Shown one piece after another: positions 42,451 through 51,208 of a stretch of DNA of 64,000 nucleotides. The stretch lies in NCBI GenBank assembly GCA_964247975.1, contig CAXTWH010000002.1:134323-198322 (forward strand), written 5' to 3'. The notes beneath the pieces were generated by a model. The model made no database searches and was not told the DNA's origin. It was given only the letters and a program-made list of their open reading frames with translations. Source of the DNA: KBS-96 sp964247975 (GTDB lineage: Bacteria; Acidobacteriota; Terriglobia; Bryobacterales; Bryobacteraceae). Position 1 is the stretch's first letter, and every line of letters begins with the position of its first letter. The translations under genes and the position numbers were made by a program.

Positions 42451-45400
42451 GCCAAGTCTCCTTGTTCAGCAATGCGTTTGGCGTTGGCAGAGATCACGGG
42501 TTGAACTCCCGCCGGCTGTTGTTTCGGAACCATGCGCCGAACCTTGCCGGTGAACCGGCTGAAGCGCAGCGGTGAGGGCCACTGCGAAAGGTCTTCAAAA
42601 AAGGAATAAAAAACTGGAACCGCGAGCAGAGTGAGGAGTAAACATAAAGACTGGCCGCCCACCACAAGAACGCCGATGGAGCGATTAGTGGCCGCGCCGG
42701 TTCCGCTGCTGATCACAAGCGGCAGCATACCGGCTACCAGCGCGATGGTAGTCATCAGAATGGGGCGCAAGCGGTCGCGATTGGCTTGCATGATTGCGTC
42801 GTAGCGCGACATGCCCGCGGCTCTTAAACCGTTGGTGTGGTCAATCTGCAGAATAGCGTTTTTCTTCACGATGCCGAAAAGAAGCAGCAGGCCCAATCCT
42901 GAAAAAATGTTCACTGTTTGATGTGCAATCAGCAGCGACAAGATGCCGAATGGAACAGCCAAAGGCAGCGTCAGCAGAATCGTGACCGGATGCACAAAAG
43001 ACTCAAACTGAGCAGCCAAAACAATGTACATAAAGATGAAAGTGAGTGAAAACGCCAGCAGGAAATAATAGCCGGTTCGATTCAATTCTTTGGAAGCACC
43101 GGATAAGCCGGTTCGATAATCAGGGTCCATGCCGATTTCCGTAGCGGCGCGATTTAAGGCCGCGAGAATGGCAGCTTGCGAGCCGCCCGGCAGAACGTTG
43201 CAAGTAAGCGTGACCTGCCGCTGGCGGGCAATGCGATTAACTGATGATGGGCCGATGCCGGTTCGCATGTGAACCACTTCATCAAGGCCGACGCTGCTGC
43301 GCTGATTAGCGGAAGGCACAGTCATTTTACTTAAGCCTTCCGCGCTGCCGCGAAACTGTTCCTGGGCGCGAACGCGCACGTCGTATTGATCGTCACCGGC
43401 GTTGAAGGTGGAAGCAACCTGGCCGGCCACCAGCGTGTTCAACGCTTGTTCAATGTCCATTACGGAAACGCCAAGATCAGCGGCGCGGGCGCGGTCAATA
43501 TCTAGATTGAGTTCAGGCTTGCCGGTGCGCAGCGTGGAATCCGCATCAGTAACGCCCGGGATCTGCTTCATTTTGGCCAGCAGCGCGTCGGAATAGGTTG
43601 CAAGCTTAGCGAGGTCCGGCCCTTGAATAAAATACTGAACATCGGCATTGCTTTGGTTGCCGCCGATGCTGCTGACCAGTTCCACGCCGGTGTGAATATC
43701 ATTCGGAAAGCGGCGCAGGAGCGTGCGGGTCTGCTGCATCAGATCCTGCTGAGACACACTTCGCGCTTTAATATCAGTGAGCTTTACATAAACAGCAGCA
43801 TTGTTGACGGACGCGTCCGCGCTGCTGCCGTCGGTCATCAGCGTGCTTTCCACGCCGGGAAGCGTTCGGATCTGTTGAGCAATACGCTCGGCCACCTGAG
43901 TGGTAGCGGCCAGGGACGTGCCTTCCGGGGTGCGGATGAGAACGTTGTACTGCGATTGGTCATCAGCAGGCAGGAAATTCTTTCCGACCAGCATGAAAAG
44001 CGGCACAATGCTGACCACGGTTAACGCGCTGAAGCCGATCACCCATTTGCGATGGTGCATGGCCCAGGCGAGCATCCGGGTGTAATGACGATCAAGCCAT
44101 TTAAAAATTCCGGTGTCTTTCGACAGATGCTCACCGCTCACATGCTTAGGCGCTTTCACAAAGCGCGAACACAGCATCGGCGTTAATGTGAACGAAACCA
44201 GCAGGGAAACGGCAATGGAGAATCCGGAAGTGAAGCCGAAGGAACTCATGAAGCGACCGACGATTCCGCCCATGAATCCGACCGGCAGAAAGACGGCCAG
44301 CAAGGAAAATGTGGTCGCCATCACGGCCAGCCCGATTTCGCGCGTGCCTTCAATCGCCGCTTGAAAAGGCGTCATGCCTTTTTCTTCAATGAAACGATAG
44401 ATATTTTCCAGCACGATGATGGCATCATCAATGACGATGCCCACCATCAGCGTGAGCGCCAGCATGGTGATCTGGTTCAGCGTAAAGCCCATCGCCGCCA
44501 TCAGCGCAAACGTGGAAATAATAGAAGTGGGAATGGCGACGGCAGCAATCAGAGTGGTGCGCCAGTTTGCCAGAAAAATAAAAATGATAATGGATGCGAA
44601 GATGCTGCCTTCGACCAGGTGATGTTTAATGGAATCGACCGCGGCTTCAATGAACATGGATTGATCGCCGATCACTTGCGTTTGCACATCTTTCGGCAGA
44701 GTTGCCCCGATCTCTTTCAAACGCTCCTTCACTTCATTGGCGGTGGCAACGGTGTTTTCGCCGGATTGCTTTGCAACAACAAGCGTGACGGCGGGAACGC
44801 CGTTCAACCGCGCTGAAGTGCGGGGCTCTTCATAGCTGTCCTCGGCGTAGCCGATATCGCTTACCTTCACTACGTAACCATTACGATTCACTACAGCAAT
44901 CTGATTGAACTGGGCGGCATTCACCACTTTTCCCGTCGTGCGAATTGTGAACTCGCGGGCGCCCGCGTTCAGGTTGCCGCCGGGCAGTTCCAGGTTCTGC
45001 TGCTTAATGGCATTGAACACATCGTTCACGGTCAGGTTGTAAGAGCGTAAACGGTCTGGATCAACCAGCACATGAATTTCACGCCGCGCGCCGCCAACAA
45101 TGGCGATCTGCCCGACTCCGTGCGCATTTTCGAGTTTCTGCTTAATCTGTTTATCGGCAATCAGCGTTACATCGCGCAAAGAACGTGGCGCGGATACTGC
45201 GACTTGCAAAATAGGCGTGGCATCAGGATCAAACTTCTGCACAACCGGAGTTTTAGCGGTCTGCGGCAGGTCATTGATGATCAGGTTGACTTTGTTTTGT
45301 ACTTCCTGCGCGGCCACATCCCCGTTTTTGGCAAGCTCAAAGGTGATGATTACGAGCGATTGGCCTTCTGAAGAAGTGGAGCGAACTTCATCAACCTGGC

Positions 45401-45626
45401 TGATAGTGTTCACCGCGTCTTCAATTTTCTTAGTTACCTCAGTTTCAATTTCTTCCGGAGAAGCGCCGCGATCCTCCACTCTCACCTGAACGGTAGGAAT
45501 GTCCACTTTAGGAAAAAGATCAACGCCTAAACTGAAGTAGGAAAACACTCCCACCACCACCAGCGAGAGAACCAGCATAGTGGCGAAGACGGGCCGGCGA
45601 ACACAGAGTTGAGCGAGTGCGTGCAT
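42447..45626 (-). CDS. RND efflux pump, inner-membrane transporter (AcrB/MexB-like)
   Basis: A 1,059-residue proton-driven RND pump with 12 transmembrane helices and two periplasmic porter domains. Family blocks: FSLGVDLFPKVDIPTVQVRV near the N-terminus, RREIHVLVDPDRLRSYNL, IGLAVMATTFSLLAVFLPVGF, GIVIDDAIIVLENIYRF (TM4 aspartates) and FGIVKKNAILQIDHTN. ATG at 45626 is adopted. It lies 9 bp after the periplasmic adaptor gene and overlaps the TolC gene by 4 bp. Substrates are likely lipophilic compounds, controlled by the upstream TetR. Confidence 0.94.
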   Translation of the reverse strand: MHALAQLCVRRPVFATMLVLSLVVVGVFSYFSLGVDLFPKVDIPTVQVRVEDRGASPEEIETEVTKKIEDAVNTISQVDEVRSTSSEGQSLVIITFELAKNGDVAAQEVQNKVNLIINDLPQTAKTPVVQKFDPDATPILQVAVSAPRSLRDVTLIADKQIKQKLENAHGVGQIAIVGGARREIHVLVDPDRLRSYNLTVNDVFNAIKQQNLELPGGNLNAGAREFTIRTTGKVVNAAQFNQIAVVNRNGYVVKVSDIGYAEDSYEEPRTSARLNGVPAVTLVVAKQSGENTVATANEVKERLKEIGATLPKDVQTQVIGDQSMFIEAAVDSIKHHLVEGSIFASIIIFIFLANWRTTLIAAVAIPTSIISTFALMAAMGFTLNQITMLALTLMVGIVIDDAIIVLENIYRFIEEKGMTPFQAAIEGTREIGLAVMATTFSLLAVFLPVGFMGGIVGRFMSSFGFTSGFSIAVSLLVSFTLTPMLCSRFVKAPKHVSGEHLSKDTGIFKWLDRHYTRMLAWAMHHRKWVIGFSALTVVSIVPLFMLVGKNFLPADDQSQYNVLIRTPEGTSLAATTQVAERIAQQIRTLPGVESTLMTDGSSADASVNNAAVYVKLTDIKARSVSQQDLMQQTRTLLRRFPNDIHTGVELVSSIGGNQSNADVQYFIQGPDLAKLATYSDALLAKMKQIPGVTDADSTLRTGKPELNLDIDRARAADLGVSVMDIEQALNTLVAGQVASTFNAGDDQYDVRVRAQEQFRGSAEGLSKMTVPSANQRSSVGLDEVVHMRTGIGPSSVNRIARQRQVTLTCNVLPGGSQAAILAALNRAATEIGMDPDYRTGLSGASKELNRTGYYFLLAFSLTFIFMYIVLAAQFESFVHPVTILLTLPLAVPFGILSLLIAHQTVNIFSGLGLLLLFGIVKKNAILQIDHTNGLRAAGMSRYDAIMQANRDRLRPILMTTIALVAGMLPLVISSGTGAATNRSIGVLVVGGQSLCLLLTLLAVPVFYSFFEDLSQWPSPLRFSRFTGKVRRMVPKQQPAGVQPVISANAKRIAEQGDLA

Positions 45627-45635
45627 GAAAATTCC

Positions 45636-46931
45636 TTAAAGGCTGGCCGTGGCGGTCTGCGTTTGTACAGGCAAACCATCGAACAATTGAAACTGGTTGG
45701 CGGTGACGACCAATTCGTTTCCGGTTAAACCGGATTGGATACGCACCGAGTCGCCGTTTGCTTCACCGACTAGAACCACGCGCATTCGCGCCTGCCCGTG
45801 GTCCACAACGTAAACAAGATTTGAATCGGTGGTTTTGTCGCGCACCACTGCTTTGCGCGGAACAAAAACAGCATCTTCGCCGCCCGGCAGAACAACACGC
45901 GCAGTAGCGAACATACCAGGGCGGAGAGCGGTATCAGGATTATTGAACCGTGCTTCCAATACAAAGATGCGTGAGTTTGGGTCCACGGCAGGATTAATGG
46001 CGGAAACCTTGCCTTCAAATTCACGGTCAGGATAAGCTGACACGCGCGCAAGCACCATCATGCCAATTCGCGCTTTGGCTACTCTTTGTTCCGGCGTTTG
46101 CAGTTGCAGCTTCAATGTTTTCACCCGCACCACGGTAGCGATTTTATTGGTGAGCGCAACGTACTCGCCGGCAGATACGGGACGGTCGCGGACAAAGCCG
46201 TCAAATGGCGCTTTAATGTAGGTATCGGCCAACACCTTTTCGGCTTGCGCCACCTGGGCGCGTACCGCATCAAGCGAAGCTTCGGAAGACGAGATAATCT
46301 GATAGCTTTGACGCGCCGCGTTTAATGCGCCCTCGTATTGCTGGCGGGCGGCATTGGCCTGGGCTTCTGCCGTTTCCTGTTGTGTGCGGGCCTTTTCGAA
46401 CGCGCTGCGGGAAACGTCACCGGAAGCAACCAGATTGGAATAACGCTGCGCATCGGCGGCAGCGAGCTTGGCTTGTGCTTGGGCGGATTCATAATTAGCA
46501 CGCGCCGCAGCCACTTCCGGCACCTTGACTTCCTCGAACTTTTCTGAGCTGAGCCCAATGCGCAACTGCGCTTGGCGAACGGCAGCGGTGGCTTCAGCCA
46601 ACTGCGCGCGCACCTGTTGCAGCTTCAGTTCCGCGTCGCGATGGTCGAGTTCACAAATCACTTGGCCTTCTTTCACGAATGCGCCTACATCAACAGGCGT
46701 TTTGATCACTTGCCCGGCAACGTGCGGCGCCACGTCGGAAGATTCATCGGCCACGAAAGTACCGGTTTCATCGAAAGAAGCCGGAACCTGCCGCACCATC
46801 GCTTTCACGGCGGTGACGGTAATGGGTTTAGCCGCTGTTGTTTCCGCTGTTCCGCTGTTTGTTTTCTTGCTGGCGCAGGAACTGCCTAGAAGAACTAAAG
46901 CGCAGAATAACAGTGCCGGTTTCATTTTCAT
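45636..46931 (-). CDS. RND efflux periplasmic adaptor (MFP), lipoprotein
   Basis: A 431-residue adaptor that bridges pump and duct. The lipobox LGSSC at residues 16-20 predicts lipidation. Order: N-terminal beta-barrel strand, lipoyl half VAPHVAGQVIKTPVDVGAFV, alpha-hairpin (LKLQQVRAQLAEATAAVR to VRAQVAQAEKV), second lipoyl half YIKAPFDGFVRDRPVSAGEY, then beta-barrel and membrane-proximal domain. Overlaps the upstream tetR by ATGA and precedes the RND gene by 9 bp. Confidence 0.92.
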   Translation of the reverse strand: MKMKPALLFCALVLLGSSCASKKTNSGTAETTAAKPITVTAVKAMVRQVPASFDETGTFVADESSDVAPHVAGQVIKTPVDVGAFVKEGQVICELDHRDAELKLQQVRAQLAEATAAVRQAQLRIGLSSEKFEEVKVPEVAAARANYESAQAQAKLAAADAQRYSNLVASGDVSRSAFEKARTQQETAEAQANAARQQYEGALNAARQSYQIISSSEASLDAVRAQVAQAEKVLADTYIKAPFDGFVRDRPVSAGEYVALTNKIATVVRVKTLKLQLQTPEQRVAKARIGMMVLARVSAYPDREFEGKVSAINPAVDPNSRIFVLEARFNNPDTALRPGMFATARVVLPGGEDAVFVPRKAVVRDKTTDSNLVYVVDHGQARMRVVLVGEANGDSVRIQSGLTGNELVVTANQFQLFDGLPVQTQTATASL

Positions 46932-47620
46932 TGTTTTTCTCGTTTCGGCTTGCGCGGGCGATGGGGAACGCAGATGCCGTTCATGGCGATGCGGGTAAAG
47001 CTTTCAACAGCCTGCTCATCGGAAAGGCAGTGTTCTTTCATCTCGTGGATGTATTTGCTGCGAGCGTGATGTTGCGCCATGCCCACAATCGCTATCAGTG
47101 CTATGTCCGGGCCATCCGGACTCAAGCAGCCCTGTTGCTGCCGGCGAAGAAAATAGCTTCGAAAGGAATCCACAATGAAGGCAGTGACCTGGCGCATGTA
47201 CAACAGCGCGATCTCATTTCCTTCCAGGGCCGCGTAAAGCATCAAGCGTTCGAATTTAGGATCAATTCGATGGGCGGTGATTACCGCGCTGATGATTTGC
47301 CGAATCACCGCTTCATCATCATCGCGATCCATTGCCGATTGAATTTTAGTCAGCCATTCCGCTGTTTCCGATGAATTGATTTTGCGGTCGATGATGGCCG
47401 AGTAAAGGTCTTCCTTGGTTTTGAAATGGCGAAAAATGATGGCTTCAGTAACGCCCGCCGCTGTTGCGATTTCTTTTGTTGTTGTGCCTTTGAAGCCTTT
47501 GCGCGAAAAGAGATCAATGGAAACCTGGATCAATTGTTCGCGCCGCTCGCTCGCCGCCAGCCGGACGTGCCCTGCTTCTTCACCGGTCGAAGCGCAGAAC
47601 AGATTTTTTAGATACGCCAC
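46928..47620 (-). CDS. TetR/AcrR regulator of the efflux operon
   Basis: A 230-residue regulator with the helix-turn-helix TTTKEIATAAGVTEAIIFRH followed by FKTKEDLYSAI. It is the first gene of its own operon and overlaps the adaptor gene by ATGA. The only reasonable start is GTG (47618-47620). The -10 box ends only 7 bp before it, so the mRNA may start at the GTG itself (leaderless). An inverted repeat between -35 and -10 is the likely autoregulatory operator. The C-terminal tail (RPRKPKREKQ) is basic. Confidence 0.9.
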   Translation of the reverse strand: MAYLKNLFCASTGEEAGHVRLAASERREQLIQVSIDLFSRKGFKGTTTKEIATAAGVTEAIIFRHFKTKEDLYSAIIDRKINSSETAEWLTKIQSAMDRDDDEAVIRQIISAVITAHRIDPKFERLMLYAALEGNEIALLYMRQVTAFIVDSFRSYFLRRQQQGCLSPDGPDIALIAIVGMAQHHARSKYIHEMKEHCLSDEQAVESFTRIAMNGICVPHRPRKPKREKQ

Positions 47621-47627
47621 CTAATTA

Positions 47628-47657
47628 ATTGTAAGTGAGTACATACTTACTTGTCAA
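47628..47657 (-). promoter_or_regulatory. Near-consensus sigma-70 promoter with embedded TetR operator
   Basis: On the minus strand TTGACA (47657-47652) and TACAAT (47633-47628) are 18 bp apart. Between them GTAAGT-N8-ACTTAC (47631-47650) forms an inverted repeat, so a bound TetR dimer would cover the promoter. Expected transcript start is at about 47620-47621, which is the first base of the regulator's GTG codon. Confidence 0.8.
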
Positions 47658-47676
47658 GCTAAGTCAGAGAGTCATC

Positions 47677-47858
47677 ATGAGAACAGTTCCTGTAGATTCA
47701 ATACTCAATCTTGATTAGAAGCGGTCTTCACAAATTTTTGATGATTTGGCGTAGAAAGGTCGGATACTTGAATGGAGAAAGCAGTTTTTCTGGTTATCCA
47801 CCTACTGTTCAATTCCCAATCAAGCATTGAAGAAATAAGAGAGTGCATTCCAGATTAA
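47677..47858 (+). pseudogene. Decayed copy of the small ORF also found at 54918
   Basis: A reading frame opening ATGAGAACAGTTCCTGTAG (MRTVPVDSILNLD) matches the small ORF at 54918 over about 75 bp (about 78% identity in the best 55 columns), then breaks by indels near 47718, 47734 and 47755. A later frame still reads EKAVFLVIHLLFNSQSSIEE and stops at 47858. Repaired, it would encode about 60 residues, longer than the intact copy. It fills most of the gap between the efflux operon and the restriction gene. Confidence 0.5.
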
Positions 47859-47952
47859 AAGCCAGTATAGAAGCACACGAGCGCTGGCGTAGATTTACGG
47901 ATGAGAAAAGTTAGAATCTGCCCTACGAGCCTAGGCTGGCCTAATTTTTAAG

Positions 47953-48903
47953 CTAATGCAGGCTGTACGGGCCGAGAAATCGTTCTCCATTGAAGTGGAT
48001 AAGATGCGATGGTGCATCGGCTACCCATACCTCTGTTTCCCATGCGATTTCGCTTAAATAGCGTCCCATGATGGCGCGGTTAGGAAAAGCCGTTACGTAG
48101 ACTAATCCCGCGGATGATTTAGCAAACAACTTTGTTAATTCGGCGTGGCGCTTTCCATCAACAGGCCCGTGGCTAGTAACAGACTCAATCAGCAGCAACC
48201 AATTCCGCTGAGGATAATACAGCACCACATCCGGCATTTTGCCGTGCGCATCAACATCGATGCCAAGTTGAGCTAATAGTACTGCATCGAAATATCCCCA
48301 TTTCTCTCCAGTGTCACCAGCGTAGATCAGAACTCCGCCAAGTACAAATCTAGCTCCAAAATCTTCCACAATGGCCCGGATCAGCTCGCTATGCTCACCA
48401 GGGCTGAGTGTAATTTCTTTGCCGGGTGCGATCTGCACGGGAACGCGATTCTGCCTTCTCTCGTGCGCATAGCGAGCGGCTAAGGTTTGTTGCTTTGCAA
48501 GATAGCTGGTCAGATTGCTATGCCACGCCGGCTGACCGAAGCTACGCACTGGCTTTAATGCAGCAGGCTCTATCTGATAAACAGCGGCGGGGCTGTTTAC
48601 GGGGCGGTCTGGCTTATCAGGATTGTATAGTGCGATTCCGGCATCAACGAACTGATGCATCGTTCGCCGCCGGACCGTTTCGCGGGTGTTGGGTTTCCAG
48701 ATTTTTTGGTAGTGCTTGGCAACCCACTCCATAATTGGAGTGATCCCCATAAGGGGATTTTCTGCCTGCACCCATTTTTTATGGGGAACAAGGTTTAGCA
48801 ACGCCAAAAAGCAAAGAGCGGAACGCTCGTTCTGTTGTTCATGAGGCAGCCCCAAGGAAAGCAGTACTTGTTGAGCATTGTTGAGATGGTTATTGTCGCT
48901 CAT
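47953..48903 (-). CDS. BsuBI/PstI-type restriction endonuclease
   Basis: A 316-residue type II endonuclease; BsuBI has the same length as I recall it. Start ATG at 48903 (MSDNNHLNNAQQVLL) overlaps the stop of the methyltransferase gene by ATGA. The C-terminal half has the family's nuclease core: GGVLIYAGDTGEKWGYFDAV, KMPDVVLYYPQRNWLLLIES and VTSHGPVDGKRHAEL, a PD-(D/E)xK-like site with P-D and E. The frame is intact. Family members cut CTGCAG. Its partner methyltransferase is disrupted by the transposon, so expression and activity are in question. Confidence 0.88.
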   Translation of the reverse strand: MSDNNHLNNAQQVLLSLGLPHEQQNERSALCFLALLNLVPHKKWVQAENPLMGITPIMEWVAKHYQKIWKPNTRETVRRRTMHQFVDAGIALYNPDKPDRPVNSPAAVYQIEPAALKPVRSFGQPAWHSNLTSYLAKQQTLAARYAHERRQNRVPVQIAPGKEITLSPGEHSELIRAIVEDFGARFVLGGVLIYAGDTGEKWGYFDAVLLAQLGIDVDAHGKMPDVVLYYPQRNWLLLIESVTSHGPVDGKRHAELTKLFAKSSAGLVYVTAFPNRAIMGRYLSEIAWETEVWVADAPSHLIHFNGERFLGPYSLH

Positions 48904-49876
48904 TGAAGAGTATTCAATTGATCGTCCAGCATTGCCTGTGTCAGCTCGCGATGAGATGCCGCCCATTTTCCGAGTGCGATCAGCGCGGCGCGACTTGGAT
49001 ATTTCATCAATCTCAGATCGGTTGCGTTGACCTGGGTATGCCCATTAAATCGGCGGAAATGGTCATCTACTGCCGTAGTGTTTAAAAATGCAGCTAGGCC
49101 ATAAGCCAAGTACTCATCCAAACCGTTCTTTTTCTCATGAAATACATTTAGATGATTCTCGAATCCAAGCATCTTTGCGCCGGAAAAACTGTCCGGTCTA
49201 ACCACACTAGCGACGATTCGGCGACGTTCTTCCTTAGCTGAAAAGCGGCGAACGACTGTGTAAAAACCATTTGGATAAAGCCATTTCTCGGTATCAGCAT
49301 TGCGCCGGATTGCATTGCCTCGTTTGATGTTCTTTTTAGGCCATTGTGTTTCCTGCCCGATAAAATGGCCTGCATATAACAAGGGAACTGTGCCGGACTC
49401 CGGCATTGGTGTAATGTGATCCTGCAACCTGAAATCAACTACCGGTCCGGTAGAAACTCTAATTTCCAGTTCTTCCAGAGAGAATTGAATTGTCGAGATT
49501 AGTTCGATATCACTCTGTTCAGTTGATGTTGGTACGTGAATGAACTGTTCTGGATCTGCCGGAAACACAATCCGCTCGAACGGATGGCTATGAATGGTAA
49601 GATCCGTGAAACGATCGTCGGTTGAGTTTGAAACCGTCACCTCTCTTTGGTGTCCGCTACGTTCAAGCAGGATAATTATGTTTTCCTGCAACACATCGTC
49701 ATCTTTGAATGCTTTGGTGCGTGACGCAAACAGGTGCATGTAGCGGAGAGCAGCATGATTAAAAATGAACTCTCGAAATGGCCGGTAATACGGTCCGTTG
49801 CAGAAGCTTCGGGGAACGATGGCAACGAGATGACCGCCTGGTTCTATTAGTAATAGGGCAAGGGCAATAAAAGCCG
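48900..49876 (-). pseudogene. Adenine methyltransferase, C-terminal half (disrupted)
   Basis: This is the 3' part of the M gene, separated from its 5' part by the transposon. In the frame continuing from the 5' part it reads FIALALLLIEPGGHLVAIVP, RSFCNGPYYRPFREFIFNHA, then the target-recognition half to DDQLNTLQ and the TGA at 48900. Joined to 54277-54784 across one AATAT copy it gives 495 codons with stop, with no indel. The stop overlaps the endonuclease start (ATGA). On its own it lacks the SAM-binding and catalytic motifs and cannot methylate DNA. Confidence 0.88.
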
Positions 49877-49881
49877 AATAT
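49877..49881. repeat. Target-site duplication, left copy (AATAT)
   Basis: The five bases AATAT directly precede the left terminal repeat and are repeated exactly at 54277-54281, just after the right terminal repeat. A 5-bp duplication is characteristic of the Tn3 family. Confidence 0.9.
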
Positions 49882-49916
49882 CACCCATGGTAAGGATTCG
49901 TGTTAGATTGTCACAC
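49882..49916 (+). repeat. Left terminal inverted repeat (IRL)
   Basis: 35 bp starting CACCCATGG and ending GTCACAC. Compared with the right end it differs at three positions (7, 20 and 24). Outside it lies the AATAT target copy. Confidence 0.92.
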
Positions 49917-50007
49917 TCGATTCAATTTTCGGGTTGCCCGTGACTCTGAGAAAACCGAGTCCAGCGGCTGCAGACCAGATTGATCAGTCCGTAAGCTATT
50001 GGTAGGC

Positions 50008-50397
50008 ATGGGTGAGCTACTTCCTGCATTTTTGGTCTACATTCTCATTCCGGTGTTAGGTCTCATCGCCTTCCTTCTTCTAATCCGCAGAATTCGTCGT
50101 GGAACGTCTGACAAAGTTTTGGAGCTGTCGTATTTCTTCTTGTTCTTTACGCTCGGTGGTTGGCTACTTATTGCGCTCACTGCTCAGTACTTGGATTGGT
50201 CTGGAATGGCTTCCCTTGGCATGTTCTATCTGCTCCTTGTTGCACCTTTTCTTTCAACAATCACGGCCTGGAGGTTGAGGAATCAACGGGAAAGATCACG
50301 GTTTCATTTGTTCGCGTTTTGGGGCCACGTCGCTCTCTCGACCACAATCCTCGTAACAACATCGTTCCTATTTGGCTTTCCCGTGCGATTCAGGTAA
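50008..50397 (+). CDS. Transposon passenger: small four-helix membrane protein, unrecognised
   Basis: A 129-residue protein from ATG 50008. Four predicted transmembrane helices: FLVYILIPVLGLIAFLLLI, YFFLFFTLGGWLLIALTA, MFYLLLVAPFLSTITAW and HVALSTTILVTTSFLFGF. A basic loop (RRIRRGTSDK) follows helix 1. No motif points to a resistance or transport function. It lies between the left repeat and the res site, where Tn3-family elements often carry passenger genes. It could affect host physiology, or be a chance hitch-hiker; I cannot name it. Confidence 0.6.
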   Translation: MGELLPAFLVYILIPVLGLIAFLLLIRRIRRGTSDKVLELSYFFLFFTLGGWLLIALTAQYLDWSGMASLGMFYLLLVAPFLSTITAWRLRNQRERSRFHLFAFWGHVALSTTILVTTSFLFGFPVRFR

Positions 50398-50444
50398 ACT
50401 CCTGACTCATTGGCGACTCGGAAAATGCCTGCTCTTCCCGACTC

Positions 50445-50545
50445 TGTGCCAAAAAGGGCCGGTTAGCGGTCCCACAAAAATAGTTGGTATTTCGTGCGTT
50501 GCACTATCAAAAACTGAGTGGGCAAAAACGACCCTTTTTGGCACA
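50445..50545. promoter_or_regulatory. Candidate res site with perfect 14-bp inverted repeat
   Basis: TGTGCCAAAAAGGG (50445-50458) is repeated as its exact reverse complement CCCTTTTTGGCACA at 50532-50545, 73 bp apart, immediately upstream of the resolvase start (50587). Position and symmetry suit resolvase binding sites and autoregulation. Subsite boundaries are not defined. Confidence 0.6.
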
Positions 50546-50586
50546 ATCAAAGTCTGGCTTCCCGACGCGTTTCCGCCGACACAGTC

Positions 50587-51207
50587 GTGAAAGCGGCGAT
50601 CTATGCCCGCGTGTCGTCCGATGACGGTCGGCAAACGACCGCGAATCAGATTCAGCAACTGCGAGAGTTGGCCACGGCGCGACAGTTCGAGGTTGTCCGC
50701 GAGTATCTCGATGAAGAAACCGGTGCGAGCGCCAGCCGCTCTTCGTTCCTCGCCCTGCTGCGGGATGCCCGCCTGCGACGCTTCCGCGTGCTGCTCATCA
50801 CTGACCTCGACCGACTGACCCGCGAAGGAGCCGCCGCCGGATTCGGGTACCTGGCCGAGTTGGACCGGTTCGGCGTGCGTGTGGTGAGTCTCGGCCAAAG
50901 CTGGCTGGATTATGACCCGGCGGTGGACGAAGACCCGGAACTTCGCGAAATGCGAAGCATTCAAACCGCGGTCGCCTTGACCTGGGCTTCGCTCGAACGG
51001 CAGAAAATCTCCCGGCGCACAAAGGCCGGTCTGGAGCGCGCCCGCACGCAAGGCCAACGCTTAGGTCGCAAGCCGGTGGAGGCAACACCCGGGCAGGTAT
51101 CTCGTTTGCTCGCCCAAGGACTCTCTTTATCACAAGTAGCGGTCAAGCTTCAGATCAGTCGTCGCACTGCATACCGGCTGCGCGACCGTATCCCGCCCCT
51201 ACCTTGA
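50587..51207 (+). CDS. tnpR: Serine recombinase (resolvase) of the transposon
   Basis: A 206-residue small serine recombinase that resolves cointegrates at res. From GTG 50587 it reads VKAAIYARVSSDD with the catalytic serine in RVSS, DEETGASASRSSF (usual TG.n.R block), LLITDLDRLTRE and SLERQKISRRTKAGLERA, then a helix-turn-helix at the C-terminus (LSLSQVAVKLQISRRTAYRL). The in-frame start at 50518 would run through the res region and is rejected. One base separates it from tnpA. Confidence 0.9.
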   Translation: MKAAIYARVSSDDGRQTTANQIQQLRELATARQFEVVREYLDEETGASASRSSFLALLRDARLRRFRVLLITDLDRLTREGAAAGFGYLAELDRFGVRVVSLGQSWLDYDPAVDEDPELREMRSIQTAVALTWASLERQKISRRTKAGLERARTQGQRLGRKPVEATPGQVSRLLAQGLSLSQVAVKLQISRRTAYRLRDRIPPLP

Positions 51208-51208
51208 T

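Noticed and set aside
43623..44816. Plus-strand ORFs of 133 and 151 codons within the RND gene
   Set aside because: Antisense frames of a strongly supported RND transporter.
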